This document shows, piece after piece, positions 10,236 through 18,212 of a DNA stretch of 64,000 nt (the first letter of the stretch is position 1; every line of letters begins with the position of its first letter). The notes under the pieces are model-generated. The model saw only the letters and a program-made list of their open reading frames with translations, made no database searches and was not told where the DNA came from. The stretch is from Aggregatilineales bacterium (GTDB lineage: Bacteria > Chloroflexota > Anaerolineae > Aggregatilineales > Phototrophicaceae). The position numbers and the translations under genes are program-made. The DNA is taken from contig JAUQWZ010000011.1 of NCBI GenBank assembly GCA_030834905.1, forward strand, positions 124,001-188,000. The letters run 5' to 3'.

Positions 10236-11621
10236 CTAGCTTGCCCGCTTCCACTCGCCATCGACCAGCCGGAACAGGATCTCCTCAGTTTCGCCCGTCT
10301 CGGTGATCTGCGCCAGCGCCCGCAGCATTGGCGGCGTCCCCGGCTGAAGCAGGAACGACACCACCGAGCGCTCGCCCGGCAGCGAATTATAGCGCTGTAA
10401 GGCGAAATTACGCGCCGTCTCGTCGGCGCTGTCGTACAGCGCCAGCAGACCGGCTTCGTCACGTGCCGCAATGCGCTCGTTTTCCAGCCGCAGCCGCCAG
10501 GTCAGGTAGTCGCGCCAGTCAAGATTGGTTTGATCCAGCGACGACGTGCCAGCCACCACGTTGAGCACCGCCGCCGTCGAGTCCGGCTGGAGCGCCTGCG
10601 CCAGCCGACCAACCGCGCCCTCGCCAGCGTTCCGCGCCAGACTATCGACCAGGAAGGCGCTGGTTTCGATACCGGCAAAGCGGTCGTTCAGCCATGTCAC
10701 TACTGCCCCGCGCAGGAACGCCGCGTCGCTGCCGGGCAGCGGCTGTAGGCTGCTGGTCACGTGGGCAACCAATCGTGCCGCCAGCAGACCGGCGACGGTT
10801 CGCTGGGCAGCCGCGTCAAACAGCATGTCTATCCGGGCATCGCCAGTGTACGGCGACGGAATCAGCAGCCGCCAGGGATCGCCTTCAAGCCAGCCGGTCT
10901 GAAGGGCTTCATCAGGCACGATCTCGACGGTCAGCCGGGGCAGGCTGTCACAGGGCAGCGCGGCGCAGGCTGCCGCCAGCCATTCGTTCACCCGCGCCGA
11001 AACTGCCTGCGCGACTTCCTCGTCAAATGAGCGATACACCACCACCAGCCGTTCGCTTTCGATGCTGTCCGGCTGACCCCAGAAGGTGTAATCGGGCGGA
11101 ACGTGCCGCCAGCCGCCGCGAGCGCCGGAACTGTCGTCGGCAGTCGGCTGGTAGCGCCAATAGAACCAGACGCGCGCGTAAGGCACGCCGTCGATGATCT
11201 CTTCCAGGCGAACCCGCGCCCGCGAGCCATCAATAGTCACGTCGAGAATTTGACCGGTCAGGTTGACGTTGACGGTCTGTTTAAGCAGTTGGTAGTGTTG
11301 AAAAAGCGTCTCCTGGCGGCGCGTCCATTCGTCGGTCGCGCTGCGCTGAAACGCCAGATAAGCCGTCCGGTCGCCCAGGCGCAGAGACGCCACTTCGGCA
11401 TCGACGGTATCGCGCAGAAGCTGCTCGTTTTCCCAATCGACCTGCCGCAGCCGCAGCACCACGCCGCCAACAATCGCCGCGAAAATCAGCAGCACCGCGC
11501 CAACAAACAGCAGAAAGCGCGCCTGCCCGCGCCGTCGCGCCCGCAGCGATTCGGGGTCTTCGCCCGACGTGCGCAGTTTTTCTCGCTCGGCTTCGATTTC
11601 CCAATCCAGACGAATGCCCAT
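10236..11621 (-). CDS. Hypothetical single-span membrane protein, possibly a degenerate gluzincin-like domain
   Basis: About 461 residues. A charged cytoplasmic N-terminus (WEIEAEREKLRTSGEDPESLRARRRG) precedes one membrane span (FLLFVGAVLLIFAAIVGGVVL), then a large extracytoplasmic region. The later part has a layout like peptidase-MA proteins (LTVEIVPDEAL, then LVAHVTSSL and FLRGAVVTWLNDRFAG), but no HExxH is present, so catalysis is not expected. The start at 11621 (MGIRLDW) avoids overlap with birA; the longer frame to 11783 would run into it. It follows birA on the same strand after 82 bases, likely one operon. Function unknown. Confidence 0.6.
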   Translation of the reverse strand: MGIRLDWEIEAEREKLRTSGEDPESLRARRRGQARFLLFVGAVLLIFAAIVGGVVLRLRQVDWENEQLLRDTVDAEVASLRLGDRTAYLAFQRSATDEWTRRQETLFQHYQLLKQTVNVNLTGQILDVTIDGSRARVRLEEIIDGVPYARVWFYWRYQPTADDSSGARGGWRHVPPDYTFWGQPDSIESERLVVVYRSFDEEVAQAVSARVNEWLAAACAALPCDSLPRLTVEIVPDEALQTGWLEGDPWRLLIPSPYTGDARIDMLFDAAAQRTVAGLLAARLVAHVTSSLQPLPGSDAAFLRGAVVTWLNDRFAGIETSAFLVDSLARNAGEGAVGRLAQALQPDSTAAVLNVVAGTSSLDQTNLDWRDYLTWRLRLENERIAARDEAGLLALYDSADETARNFALQRYNSLPGERSVVSFLLQPGTPPMLRALAQITETGETEEILFRLVDGEWKRAS

Positions 11622-11703
11622 GCCTGTCCCAATACGTGCTGACACGTCGAACCATTCTACAGCCGCAGCGCCCACGTTTGAAGATACGTTTGACGACCGG
11701 AAG

Positions 11704-12468
11704 CTATGCGTTCCCCAGCGCGATATCGCCCGCCAGCGCTCGCCGCACCTGTCCATCGTTCCCGCGCACCAGCAGCGCGCCATCGGCGTCCACGCCCTCG
11801 GCGATGCCCTCGACCGGGCTGCCGGCGTTAATGACCGATACTGGCAGGTTAAGCATATTCAGCCGCCCGCGCCATGCCTCGAACAGCGCCGCGCCGTTCA
11901 AATCGCCCGCCCAATAGTCAAGGCGCTTCAGCAGCAGCGCCAGCAGATCAACCCGGCTGACGCGCTCGCCCAGCGCGTCTTCCAGCGAAGCGGCGCTGTC
12001 AGCGAACGGGCTGCCGGTAAAGTCCACCCGCGCGTTCAAGCCGATGCCGAGCACCACCCCGGTCAGCGAGCCGTCGTCCCACGATGCTTCGGGCAGCACG
12101 CCGCACACCTTCAGCCGCCCGATCTGCACATCGTTGGGCCACTTGATCCCGACTTCAGCGATGCCAAGCTGTTCCAGCGCTTCGCTCACCGCCAGCCCGC
12201 CAAGCATCGCTATACGCGATAGAGCGCTCGCCTCAGGGCGCAGCAGATAGGAGAACGTCAGCGCTGTTCCGGCTGGAGCAGTCCAGCTTCGCCCCAGCCG
12301 CCCACGCCCGCTGGTCTGCTCATCAGCGACCACGACCGCCCCGCCCGGCGCGCCTTCCGCCAGCCATTTCAGCCCGACATCGTTGGTGCTGCCCACCTGC
12401 TCAAAAAAACGGACATATCGCGGCGCTAAAGCCGCTGTTACCCCCGCTTCGGTAAAGTTTTCGCTCAT
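11704..12468 (-). CDS. birA: Biotin-[acetyl-CoA-carboxylase] ligase
   Basis: Attaches biotin, via biotinyl-AMP, to the lysine of carrier domains. The 254-residue protein has the biotin-binding loop GRGRLGRSW at 54-62, KWPNDV at 109-114, and the small C-terminal SH3-like domain (INAGSPVEGIAEGVDADGALLV). There is no N-terminal HTH, so it is a ligase only and not the bifunctional repressor. It opens a two-gene minus-strand operon. A clear client exists in this window: the carboxylase alpha subunit at 47629-49632. Confidence 0.93.
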   Translation of the reverse strand: MSENFTEAGVTAALAPRYVRFFEQVGSTNDVGLKWLAEGAPGGAVVVADEQTSGRGRLGRSWTAPAGTALTFSYLLRPEASALSRIAMLGGLAVSEALEQLGIAEVGIKWPNDVQIGRLKVCGVLPEASWDDGSLTGVVLGIGLNARVDFTGSPFADSAASLEDALGERVSRVDLLALLLKRLDYWAGDLNGAALFEAWRGRLNMLNLPVSVINAGSPVEGIAEGVDADGALLVRGNDGQVRRALAGDIALGNA

Positions 12469-12577
12469 GGAATCCCCGTCCAGCCTGCGCTATTTTTAAT
12501 TTCCAGTAGAATGAACTGAATAAACTCCGCCGCTGCCGCAGTCGATCTACCCGCCTAACCACGACGAGGAACAATAA

Positions 12578-14107
12578 ATGCGAACGGTTGCGTTCTGGTT
12601 TTTCCTGATCTGTCTCGGAATTGTAGCCCCGCAGCGGCTTCAGGCACAAGCCACCTGCCCCGATCTGGTGCTGGAAGCAGTCGAGACGGTTGGCAGCGGC
12701 TGCGCCGAGATGGGTCGCAACAGCGTCTGCTATGGCAACCACCGGCTGGGCGCGGTGCTCACCCGCCCACTCTCGGTGGAATTCTTCAACCAGCCGTCCG
12801 ATCAGCTTCAGCTTGCCGATTTACAGAGCCTGTCCACCTCGCCGCTGGATCTCGAACGGCAGGAATGGGGTATCGCCGTGATGAGCTTGCAGGCGAACGT
12901 GCCGCAGGCGCTGCCCGGTCAGGTGGTCACGTTTCTGCTCATCGGCGACGCCGAAGTGCGCAACGATTCGCCGCTGTCGCCGGACGCGCTCCAGCCGGTG
13001 AGTACCAACGCCGCCACGTCGCTGTTTACCCAACCAGCCGCCGACTCCGCCATCCTCACCACCCTCGAAGCCAACACAGCGCTGTCTGCCGCCGGCGTGA
13101 CTGCCGACGGCGTCTGGCTGCGGGTGGTTCATCATGGCGAGTTCGGTTGGATGCTAAGCAGTTTCGCCGCCGCGCCCCCGCAGAACGGGAGGCTGCCCAT
13201 TGTGGATGCGCAAACGCCGCTGCCGATGCAGGCGTTCACGTTCCGCGCCGCCGTTGGCGGACCGCGCTGCGCCGAATCACCGCCGTCAGTGCTCGTGGTG
13301 CAGGGTCCCGAACAGGTGCGCGTGAGTCTGACCGTCAACGGCGCGCAAATGGATCTCGGCTCAACCGCCGTCCTGTGGCAGCCCGAAGATCAGGTCATGC
13401 AGATGGCGATACTTGACGGACAGGCGCAGTTTGCCGACGGCACGACGGTGACCACCGGCACGACATCGACCATCCAGTTAGGCGAGAACCACCAGACGAC
13501 CGGACAATGGACAGCGCCCCGCCCGCTGACCGTGTTTGAAATTGCCGCGCTGCTGCCGCTGGAACAGATGCCGGAAACGCTGGTCAATTACCCCCTCAAC
13601 CTGCTCGAAGAAGGCGAAGCGACCCCGACGCCGCCGGTCACGCCAACCCGCGTCTACATACCGCCGCGCCCAACCGCCACCCCGATCCCGCCGACTTTAA
13701 CGCCCGCGCCGGTGGTCAGCTTTACCGCCGATTCGCTGACCATCGCCATCGAGCAGTGTACGACGCTGCGCTGGTTCACGCAGAACATCGATTCGGTCTA
13801 TATTGACGGCGCGCCTACGGTGGGCGAAAGCAGCCTGCAGGTCTGCCCGCCCCGCACCCAGACCTATACCCTGCTGGTGGTCTTCCGCGACGGGGCACAG
13901 CAGTCCTACAGCCTGACTATTCAGGTTGACGGACCCACCAGCGCGCCACAGCCGGTCTGTGGCAACCAGATTTGCGAACCGGGCGAGAGTATGCTCAACT
14001 GCACCGCCGACTGTCCAGAACCGGTCTGCGGCAATCTGGTCTGCGAGCCATACGAGGACGCCTGCACCTGCGGTCAGGACTGCGGCGGAAGCTGCGAAGC
14101 ATCGTGA
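12578..14107 (+). CDS. Secreted SH3b-like protein with Thr/Pro linker and Cys-rich C-terminus
   Basis: 509 residues with a signal peptide (cleavage near RLQAQA). The middle has a bacterial SH3-like segment (ATSLFTQPAADSAILTTLEA, then GVWLRVVHHGEFGWM) that typically binds cell-wall material. A Thr/Pro linker (about residues 347-378) leads to a beta-rich domain and two Cys repeats: CGNQICEPGESMLNCTADC, then CGNLVCEPYEDACTCGQDC. These repeats resemble CGDGVCxxGE-type modules found in secreted proteins of environmental bacteria. No catalytic residues were recognised. Expected at the cell surface. GAGGAAC precedes the ATG. Divergent from birA. Confidence 0.75.
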   Translation: MRTVAFWFFLICLGIVAPQRLQAQATCPDLVLEAVETVGSGCAEMGRNSVCYGNHRLGAVLTRPLSVEFFNQPSDQLQLADLQSLSTSPLDLERQEWGIAVMSLQANVPQALPGQVVTFLLIGDAEVRNDSPLSPDALQPVSTNAATSLFTQPAADSAILTTLEANTALSAAGVTADGVWLRVVHHGEFGWMLSSFAAAPPQNGRLPIVDAQTPLPMQAFTFRAAVGGPRCAESPPSVLVVQGPEQVRVSLTVNGAQMDLGSTAVLWQPEDQVMQMAILDGQAQFADGTTVTTGTTSTIQLGENHQTTGQWTAPRPLTVFEIAALLPLEQMPETLVNYPLNLLEEGEATPTPPVTPTRVYIPPRPTATPIPPTLTPAPVVSFTADSLTIAIEQCTTLRWFTQNIDSVYIDGAPTVGESSLQVCPPRTQTYTLLVVFRDGAQQSYSLTIQVDGPTSAPQPVCGNQICEPGESMLNCTADCPEPVCGNLVCEPYEDACTCGQDCGGSCEAS

Positions 14108-14144
14108 AGTTCTAACGATTTTCACATCAAAGCGGGTTAGAACT
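14108..14144. terminator. Inverted repeat after the SH3b gene
   Basis: AGTTCTAAC at 14108-14116 pairs with GTTAGAACT at 14136-14144 across a 19-base loop, immediately after the stop at 14107. There is no T-run, so it could be a weak terminator or an operator for the ABC operon that starts at 14220. Confidence 0.4.
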
Positions 14145-14219
14145 GTGTCCAGTTGGGCATGGGGCTTTTGTCCCAATTGCAGTATAGTTGGGCTTTACTT
14201 CTCAAAAGGAGTTGTCGCA

Positions 14220-15494
14220 ATGCTAAAACGTACTTCAGGCTTTTTAGTGCTCCTGCTGCTGGTCTTGGCAGTTGTGCCAGTCAGCGCTCAGGATGAAGTG
14301 ACGCTGGTCGTGTGGGATAACTTCACCCGCGAAGCGGAAACAACCATGATTGAGGCGCTCAACGCTCAATTCGAGGAAGCCAATCCTGGCGTCACCGTCC
14401 AGCGTGAAACCTATCTGACCGAAGACCTGACCACTGTCCTGCCCACCGCGCTGACCGAAACCAGCGGACCGGATGTTGCCATGATCAATCAGGGCGCGTC
14501 GAACATGGGCGCGCTGGTACAGGCTGGCTTGCTGCTGCCGCTGAACGACTACGCCGATCAGTATGACTGGTGGAACCGCTACGGCGCGGGCTTGCACGCT
14601 CGCAACAGCTTCAGCGAAGACGGCGCCGAATTTGGCGTCGGCAACGTGTACGGCGTCTCGAACACCGCCGAAGTCGTCGGTGTGTTCTACTGGCGCGAGG
14701 ACTTCGAAGAACTGGGTCTGGAAGTGCCCGCCACTCTGGAAGAACTCGACGCGGTTCTGGCTGCGCTCAAGGACTCCGGCAGGACGCCGATTATGTTCGG
14801 CAGCCTCGACGGCTGGCCCGCCATTCACACGCTGGGCGCGATCCAGCACAGTTTCGCGACGGTTGAAGAAGTGGATGCCTTCACCTTTGGCACCGAGGGT
14901 GGCACATTTGATACCGAAGCCAACCTGCTTGGCGCTCAGAAATTCCTCGAATGGATTGCCGCCGGTTACTTCCCCGATGGCTTCGAGGGTCTGGACTACG
15001 ACAACGCCAGCCTCAGCGGCTTCATCAATCACGAAACCAGCCTGTGGATCACCGGCAGTTGGGCAGCCGGGAACATCATCCCGGAACTGGGCGAAGAGCC
15101 GATTGGCTTCTTCCTGTTCCCACCTGCGACAGCCGATGCGCCACCACTGAATATTGGCGGCGTGGGCTTGGCTTACGGCGTGCGCGCCACCAGCGCCAAC
15201 CCGGACGTGGCAGCCGCCTACATCGACTTCATCACCGGCTCTGACGCCGCGGCTGTGCTGCTCGAAAACGGCTTTCTGCCCGCCGCTGAAGTAGACACCG
15301 ACGTCGTCGCCGAAGGCACGCTGACCGCTGACGTGGTCGCCGCCTGGAACACGATCAGCCAGGGCAACGCGGTGGGTCACTACTGGGACTGGACGATCCC
15401 CGATATGGCACCCTACATTCAGGAACTGATCGCCGGGGTGATCACGCCGGAAGACTTCATCGCCACCGTCGAAGCGGATTACACCGCCGAATAA
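14220..15494 (+). CDS. Sugar ABC transporter substrate-binding protein (CUT1 family)
   Basis: 424 residues. The signal peptide ends at VSA-Q with no lipobox cysteine. The mature part is a cluster-B/family-1 binding protein (VTLVVWDNFTREAE, SGPDVAMINQGA, GEEPIGFFLFPPA). It delivers a sugar or glycoside to the two permeases that follow. AAAAGGAG lies seven bases before the ATG at 14220; the longer frame back to 13926 overlaps the SH3b gene. A TATAGT at 14183-14188 could be the -10. The ligand cannot be named from sequence. Confidence 0.88.
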   Translation: MLKRTSGFLVLLLLVLAVVPVSAQDEVTLVVWDNFTREAETTMIEALNAQFEEANPGVTVQRETYLTEDLTTVLPTALTETSGPDVAMINQGASNMGALVQAGLLLPLNDYADQYDWWNRYGAGLHARNSFSEDGAEFGVGNVYGVSNTAEVVGVFYWREDFEELGLEVPATLEELDAVLAALKDSGRTPIMFGSLDGWPAIHTLGAIQHSFATVEEVDAFTFGTEGGTFDTEANLLGAQKFLEWIAAGYFPDGFEGLDYDNASLSGFINHETSLWITGSWAAGNIIPELGEEPIGFFLFPPATADAPPLNIGGVGLAYGVRATSANPDVAAAYIDFITGSDAAAVLLENGFLPAAEVDTDVVAEGTLTADVVAAWNTISQGNAVGHYWDWTIPDMAPYIQELIAGVITPEDFIATVEADYTAE

Positions 15495-15515
15495 CGCAGT
15501 AACCTTTGATTTCCG

Positions 15516-15543
15516 TAGGGGCAGGGAATTCTCTGCCCCTGCA
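15516..15543 (+). repeat. 28-bp palindromic repeat, family B, copy 1
   Basis: GTAGGGGCAG and CTGCCCCTGC arms enclose GGAATTCT. It lies in the 69-base gap between the sugar-binding protein gene and the first permease gene, 22 bases after the stop. The same family occurs at 51257-51284 and 57574-57601, all exactly 28 bases. Confidence 0.85.
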
Positions 15544-15563
15544 CCAACAAACGTACCCCTACT

Positions 15564-16508
15564 ATGACCCTGCCTTCCTCTGCATCACATTTGTCTACCC
15601 CGAAATCGAAGCGCGGCTCCGGCAGACCCTTCGCCCGCCCGTATCAGGCATACCTGTTTCTCGCGCCGGGGCTGCTGCTGTATCTCGTCTTTGTGTTCTA
15701 CCCCATCATCAATACTGCCCGCTACAGTCTGTTTGATTGGACGGGCTTCAGCGAGCCGGTGTATATCGGGCTGGAAAACTACACCGAATTGTTCGCCGAC
15801 AATGATTTCTGGAAATCCATCGGCAATAACTTCTTCTTCGTCACCTTCTACACCATTCTGCCAATTCTGCTGGCGCTGTTCCTGACGGCGCTGCTGACGC
15901 GAAGCAAGCTGCGCGGTATGTCGATCTACCGCACCGGGCTGTTCATCCCACAGGTGATGAGCAGCGTCGTCGTCGGCATCATCTGGCGCTGGCTGCTGGG
16001 ACCCACCGGTCCCATTAACGAGTTTTTACGCCTGATCGGCTTGGGCGGACTGGTGCAGCCCTGGCTGGGAAGCTTCACCTATGCGCCGATTGCCGTCGGT
16101 CTCGTCGGCACCTGGTACGAGTACGGGTTGTGCATGGTGCTCTTCATCGCTGGCGCGCAGAGCATTGATCAGGAACTCTACGATGCCGCCAGGATTTTTG
16201 GCGCCAACGCCTGGCAGGAATTCCGCTACGTGACGCTGCCCAGCCTGCGCCCGCAGATTCTGGTCGCCTTCGTGCTGACGTTCATCGCCGCCATGCGCGT
16301 CTTTGACATGGTGTTCGTACTGACGGGCGGCGGTCCCGGCAAACAAACCTACGTCACCAGCCTGCTGATTTACGAGGAAGCGTTTCAGCGCAACCGCGCG
16401 GGTTACGCCTCGGCAATCGCGGTAGTCGTCACCATCATCATTATCGTCGTCTCCCTGACAGTCAATTATGTCCAGTCGCGCGATGGCTCACAGGAAGTGG
16501 ACATATGA
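15564..16508 (+). CDS. Sugar ABC transporter permease, MalF/UgpA type
   Basis: 314 residues with six predicted membrane spans after a polar N-terminus of about 30 residues. The EAA loop that docks the ATPase reads DAARIFGANAWQEFRYVTLP. It ends with a four-base ATGA overlap with the second permease gene, indicating translational coupling. No ATPase gene follows, so the importer must use an MsmX/UgpC-like ATPase encoded elsewhere. Confidence 0.9.
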   Translation: MTLPSSASHLSTPKSKRGSGRPFARPYQAYLFLAPGLLLYLVFVFYPIINTARYSLFDWTGFSEPVYIGLENYTELFADNDFWKSIGNNFFFVTFYTILPILLALFLTALLTRSKLRGMSIYRTGLFIPQVMSSVVVGIIWRWLLGPTGPINEFLRLIGLGGLVQPWLGSFTYAPIAVGLVGTWYEYGLCMVLFIAGAQSIDQELYDAARIFGANAWQEFRYVTLPSLRPQILVAFVLTFIAAMRVFDMVFVLTGGGPGKQTYVTSLLIYEEAFQRNRAGYASAIAVVVTIIIIVVSLTVNYVQSRDGSQEVDI

Positions 16509-17335
16509 GCGCCCTCAGCACCCGCAACCGCACCTGGCTTACCTATGCCCTGCTCACCATCTTTCTGATCGCCGCTGTCGCGCCCTTTGTCGGCACCTTC
16601 CTGACCGCCTTCAAAGACACGCGCGAACTCAGCAATGGCATCTTCGCCCTGCCCGAACAGTGGCAGTTCGACAACTTCGAGGATGCCTGGACGGGCGCGC
16701 GCTTCTCCACCTACTTCAAAAGCAGCGTGATCGTGGTCGTGCCAGTCGTGGTTCTCAGCGTCATCCTCTCGACCATGAGTGGCTTCGCCTTTGGTATGTT
16801 CCGCTTTCCCGGTCAGAACGTGCTGCTGCTGCTCATCCTGCTCGGTCTGATGGTGCCGTTCGAGGCGGTCATCATTCCGCTGTGGCAGTTGATGGGATTG
16901 CTTGGGCTGCGCAACAGCTACTGGGCGCTGATTCTGCCGCAGGTGGCGCTCAGTTTTGCCTTTGGCACCTTCTGGATGCGCTCGTTCTTCTCCAGCTTCC
17001 CGCGCGAGCTGGTGGACGCGGCGGTTGTGGACGGCTGCAATACCTGGGACGTGCTGTGGCGCATTCTGTTCCCGCTGTCGCGCCCGGCGCTGCTGTCGCT
17101 GGTGGTGCTGCTGTTCATGTGGACTTGGAATGAGTTCTTCCTGGTGCTGGTTATGGTCACGGGCGATCTGCGCACGCTGCCGGTTGGCTTGGCGCTGCTG
17201 CGCGGGCGCTACGCCAGCGACATTCCGGTGATGGCGGCGGCTTCGCTCATCGTCTCGCTGCCGGTGCTGATTCTCTACTTCATCTTCCAGCGCAGCTTCA
17301 TTCGCGGCATGATCGCAGGGGCGGTGAAGGGGTAG
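16505..17335 (+). CDS. Sugar ABC transporter permease, MalG/UgpE type
   Basis: 276 residues, six spans, with the EAA loop DAAVVDGCNTWDVLWRILFP. Partner of the preceding permease in a CUT1 importer. The start overlaps the upstream stop by four bases. It is the last gene of the operon; a cluster of hairpin repeats begins 12 bases after its stop. Confidence 0.9.
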   Translation: MSALSTRNRTWLTYALLTIFLIAAVAPFVGTFLTAFKDTRELSNGIFALPEQWQFDNFEDAWTGARFSTYFKSSVIVVVPVVVLSVILSTMSGFAFGMFRFPGQNVLLLLILLGLMVPFEAVIIPLWQLMGLLGLRNSYWALILPQVALSFAFGTFWMRSFFSSFPRELVDAAVVDGCNTWDVLWRILFPLSRPALLSLVVLLFMWTWNEFFLVLVMVTGDLRTLPVGLALLRGRYASDIPVMAAASLIVSLPVLILYFIFQRSFIRGMIAGAVKG

Positions 17336-17346
17336 CCCATCACTTC

Positions 17347-17411
17347 GTAGGGACAGGACACCGTCGTACCGTTTCAAACCAACGGCGGACACGACAATGT
17401 CGTGTCCCTAC
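17347..17411 (+). repeat. Palindromic repeat, family A, copy 2
   Basis: 65 bases bounded by GTAGGG and CCCTAC. The right hairpin is GGACACGAC-AAT-GTCGTGTCC. Starts 12 bases after the permease stop. Confidence 0.85.
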
Positions 17412-17433
17412 AGTGTCCATACGTCGCAACCAA

Positions 17434-17478
17434 TTCCCCTCTCCCCGCTTGCGTGGGAGAGGGGTTGGGGTGAGGGGT
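17434..17478 (+). repeat. CCCTCTCC hairpin repeat, family C, copy 1
   Basis: CCCCTCTCCC and GGGAGAGGGG arms around a short loop, followed by TTGGGGTGAGGGG. The same element type is inside the carboxylase alpha gene at 49228-49265. Confidence 0.8.
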
Positions 17479-17484
17479 CCTTTC

Positions 17485-17646
17485 CTGGCGCCCCTGGCGT
17501 CCTGGCGGTTCAAATGCGCTATCGCCGTGTCCTTTGTGTCTTGGTGGTTCAATCATCTTTTCCGTATTTGCTGCGGTGCGCCAAAATCGAGGTTCGCGCC
17601 CTCAAACGTTTCGTTTGTTCTTGGCGCACTTTGCGCCTCTGCGGTT
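17485..17646 (+). repeat. GGCGTCCTGGCGGTT-type repeats, family D, three right-arm blocks
   Basis: Three successive blocks: CCTGGCGTCCTGGCGGTTCAA near 17493-17513, GTGTCCTTTGTGTCTTGGTGGTTCAA near 17527-17552, and TTCTTGGCGCACTTTGCGCC with its CTCTGCGG end near 17617-17646. They match the right arms of the complete hairpins at 44104, 47531 and 57001, but left arms are missing here. Confidence 0.65.
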
Positions 17647-17656
17647 TTCGTCGCCT

Positions 17657-17684
17657 TTGTTTTCGTTTATCGCTGCTCTATAAT
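17657..17684 (+). promoter_or_regulatory. Promoter of HIT-thiolase operon
   Basis: TTGTTT at 17657-17662, a 16-base spacer, and a perfect TATAAT at 17679-17684, about 40 bases before the HIT start codon. Confidence 0.55.
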
Positions 17685-17723
17685 GCGAACTGCTCGTAAT
17701 CAGACAGCGGTTTTGACGGGTCG

Positions 17724-18212
17724 ATGGATCACCTCTACACGCCCTGGCGCATGACATACATTCGCGGCGAAACCGCGCCGGAACAAGGCTGCGTCTTCTG
17801 CAACGCCCAGCAGCAGCCCAACGACGACGCGCTGATCGTTGACCGTTCGAGCCACGTCTACGTCATCCTCAACCGCTACCCATATAACAACGGTCATCTC
17901 ATGGTCGTGCCTTACGAACACGTCGCCTCACAGGAAAGCCTGTCCGATGACGCCCTACTCGACCTGATGCAGACGACCAACCGGGCGCTTGCCGCGCTGC
18001 GCAGGCTCTACAACCCGTCAGCCTTCAACCTGGGCGCGAATCTCGGTCGGGCGGCGGGCGCGGGCATCGCCGAACACTTCCATTTTCACATCGTCCCGCG
18101 CTGGAACGGCGACGCCAACTTTATGGGCGTAGTCGCCCACACGCGAGTAATCCCTGATACCCTTGAAAATACGTTTCGTGAATTGAAAGAGATTTGGAAT
18201 GGCGACAAATAA
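17724..18212 (+). CDS. HIT family nucleotide hydrolase/phosphorylase
   Basis: 162 residues. The histidine triad is EHFHFHIVPRW with His118, His120 and His122; HIT enzymes use the central His to cleave nucleoside phosphates such as Ap4A or adenylated substrates. An N-terminal GCVFCNA pair of cysteines matches the branch related to Ap4A phosphorylases and Fhit-like hydrolases. It overlaps the thiolase gene by 14 bases, so the two are co-transcribed. Substrate uncertain. Confidence 0.88.
   Translation: MDHLYTPWRMTYIRGETAPEQGCVFCNAQQQPNDDALIVDRSSHVYVILNRYPYNNGHLMVVPYEHVASQESLSDDALLDLMQTTNRALAALRRLYNPSAFNLGANLGRAAGAGIAEHFHFHIVPRWNGDANFMGVVAHTRVIPDTLENTFRELKEIWNGDK

Larger units (their letters stand above)
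17336..17723. other. Repeat-filled intergenic region
   Basis: A 388-base gap that is almost wholly repeats. A family A element is followed by a CCCTCTCC hairpin (family C) and three family D right-arm blocks. A promoter for the HIT gene lies at the end. No gene was seen in it. Confidence 0.7.
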
